DNA of 13,213 bases from an uncultured Spirochaetales bacterium (GTDB taxonomy: Bacteria > Spirochaetota > Spirochaetia > Sphaerochaetales > Sphaerochaetaceae), in contig CAKQTE010000068.1 in assembly GCA_934276485.1 (NCBI GenBank), positions 1 to 13,213 on the forward strand. Reading direction: 5' to 3'. Below are positions 12,784-13,213 of the stretch, in pieces. The position numbers were made by a program, and so were the translations under genes. The notes below the pieces were generated by a model. It was not told the DNA's origin. It made no database searches and saw only the letters and a list, made by a program, of their open reading frames with translations. The stretch's first letter is position 1. The number at the start of each line of letters is the position of its first letter.

Positions 12784-13092
12784 ATGGAAAGTTTTGGAAT
12801 TCGTATAATGAATATTTTAAAAGAATCTGGAATGTCTCAAAAACAATTAGCCATGAAAATCGGACTAACAGAATCAGCATTATCCAGATATATTTCAGGA
12901 GAGAGACAGCCCAAACCAGAGGTGGTTGCCAATATTGCTACTGCTCTGTGCGTTACATCTGATTATTTGCTTGGAATTACTCCACTATCTTTTAATGGCA
13001 AGTACGTTGAAAGAATAATAGCTCGAGAGGCAAAAAACATGACGCTAGAAGAGAAAAATGAACTCATCAAAATCATATTAGGAGTCAATTAA
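12784..13092 (+). CDS. XRE-family (phage-repressor-like) helix-turn-helix regulator
   Basis: This 102-residue protein has an HTH_3 domain at about 6-62 (R-I-M-N-I-L-K-E-S-G-M-S-Q-K-Q-L-A, L-T-E-S-A-L-S-R-Y-I-S-G-E-R-Q-P, then V-T-S-D-Y-L-L-G). This is the form seen in phage and ICE immunity repressors and in stand-alone antitoxin-like regulators. The 40-residue C-terminal helix (Y-V-E-R-I-I-A-R-E-A-K, L-E-E-K-N-E-L-I-K-I-I) probably dimerises; there is no metallopeptidase or LexA-type domain. AAGGAG lies 11 nt before the ATG. With a strong promoter and its own terminator it is monocistronic, so the target may be its own promoter or genes beyond the window. No toxin gene is visible next to it in the window. 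Confidence 0.9.
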   Translation: MESFGIRIMNILKESGMSQKQLAMKIGLTESALSRYISGERQPKPEVVANIATALCVTSDYLLGITPLSFNGKYVERIIAREAKNMTLEEKNELIKIILGVN

Positions 13093-13135
13093 CTATAGTT
13101 CCCGCTAAGTTTTTCTAACAACAATTTTCTTTTCC

Positions 13136-13161
13136 AGCAGGCTTTGACCTGCTATATTTTT
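13136..13161 (+). terminator. Intrinsic terminator of the XRE regulator gene
   Basis: AGCAGG (13136-13141) pairs with CCTGCT (13148-13153) around CTTTGA, followed by ATATTTTT. It lies 43 bp after the stop codon. The remaining bases to 13213 show no feature. Confidence 0.7.
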
Positions 13162-13213
13162 AACTCTTTATTTTACAAGAAACTATTCGATTTTTGTTGC
13201 ACTTAGTAATGTT

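Overview
The window is AT-rich bacterial DNA (mid-to-high 30s % GC by eye). Genes have good Shine-Dalgarno sites and sigma70-type promoters, several with an extended -10 (TGC or TGG before the hexamer). No rRNA, tRNA or ribosomal protein gene is present, so taxonomy is weak. The small histone H1-like protein with a K-A-A-G-T-R-A-R core, the DUF4143 ATPases and the SPFH/NfeD pair would fit a host-associated spirochaete (Treponema/Sphaerochaeta-like). A low-GC Bacillota is the main alternative. This is inference.

Layout. 1-871 (minus) is the left part of an IS200/IS605-type element carrying tnpB, cut by the window edge. Its left end appears to sit directly after a TTGAT inside a Rossmann-type dehydrogenase gene, leaving a 34-codon stump fused to element DNA (839-973). 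Upstream of the stump, on the same strand, come a BmrR-like MerR regulator (1004-1885) with a candidate operator, and then a glycerate kinase (1971-3110). Back-to-back promoters separate the kinase from a plus-strand NfeD + SPFH/band-7 operon (3222-4579), a membrane microdomain pair. A hairpin follows, then a convergent DUF4143 ATPase gene (4624-5844).

5845-6188 is a divergent control region. It has twin ATTCC/GGAAT palindromes around the ATPase promoter and a separate palindrome set around the hipBA promoter. HipB and HipA (6189-7810) form a translationally coupled toxin-antitoxin pair. The hipA stop codon overlaps the stop codon of an opposing gene (7807-9666) that encodes a long protein with a coiled coil and a C-terminal DUF2325 domain. 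That gene lies just downstream of an unrecognised 240-residue gene (9895-10617), and the two look like a two-gene cassette. The DUF2325 gene seems truly to begin at 9876, but an in-frame TGA is its 15th codon, and the stretch after the TGA is rich in inverted repeats.

The right part holds a second DUF4143 ATPase (10710-12005), whose promoter lies next to three 24-bp tandem repeats (12056-12127). It also holds a small histone H1-like gene (12260-12439) with a strong terminator, and a phage-repressor-like XRE regulator (12784-13092) with its own promoter and terminator.

How it fits together. 1971-4579 looks like ordinary chromosome. The rest (tnpB element, two AAA_14/DUF4143 ATPases, HipBA, XRE regulator, unknown two-gene cassette) looks like an accessory island. 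The best candidates for something undescribed are the 240-residue + DUF2325 cassette with its interrupted, structured 5' region, and the tandem-repeat array in front of the second ATPase.
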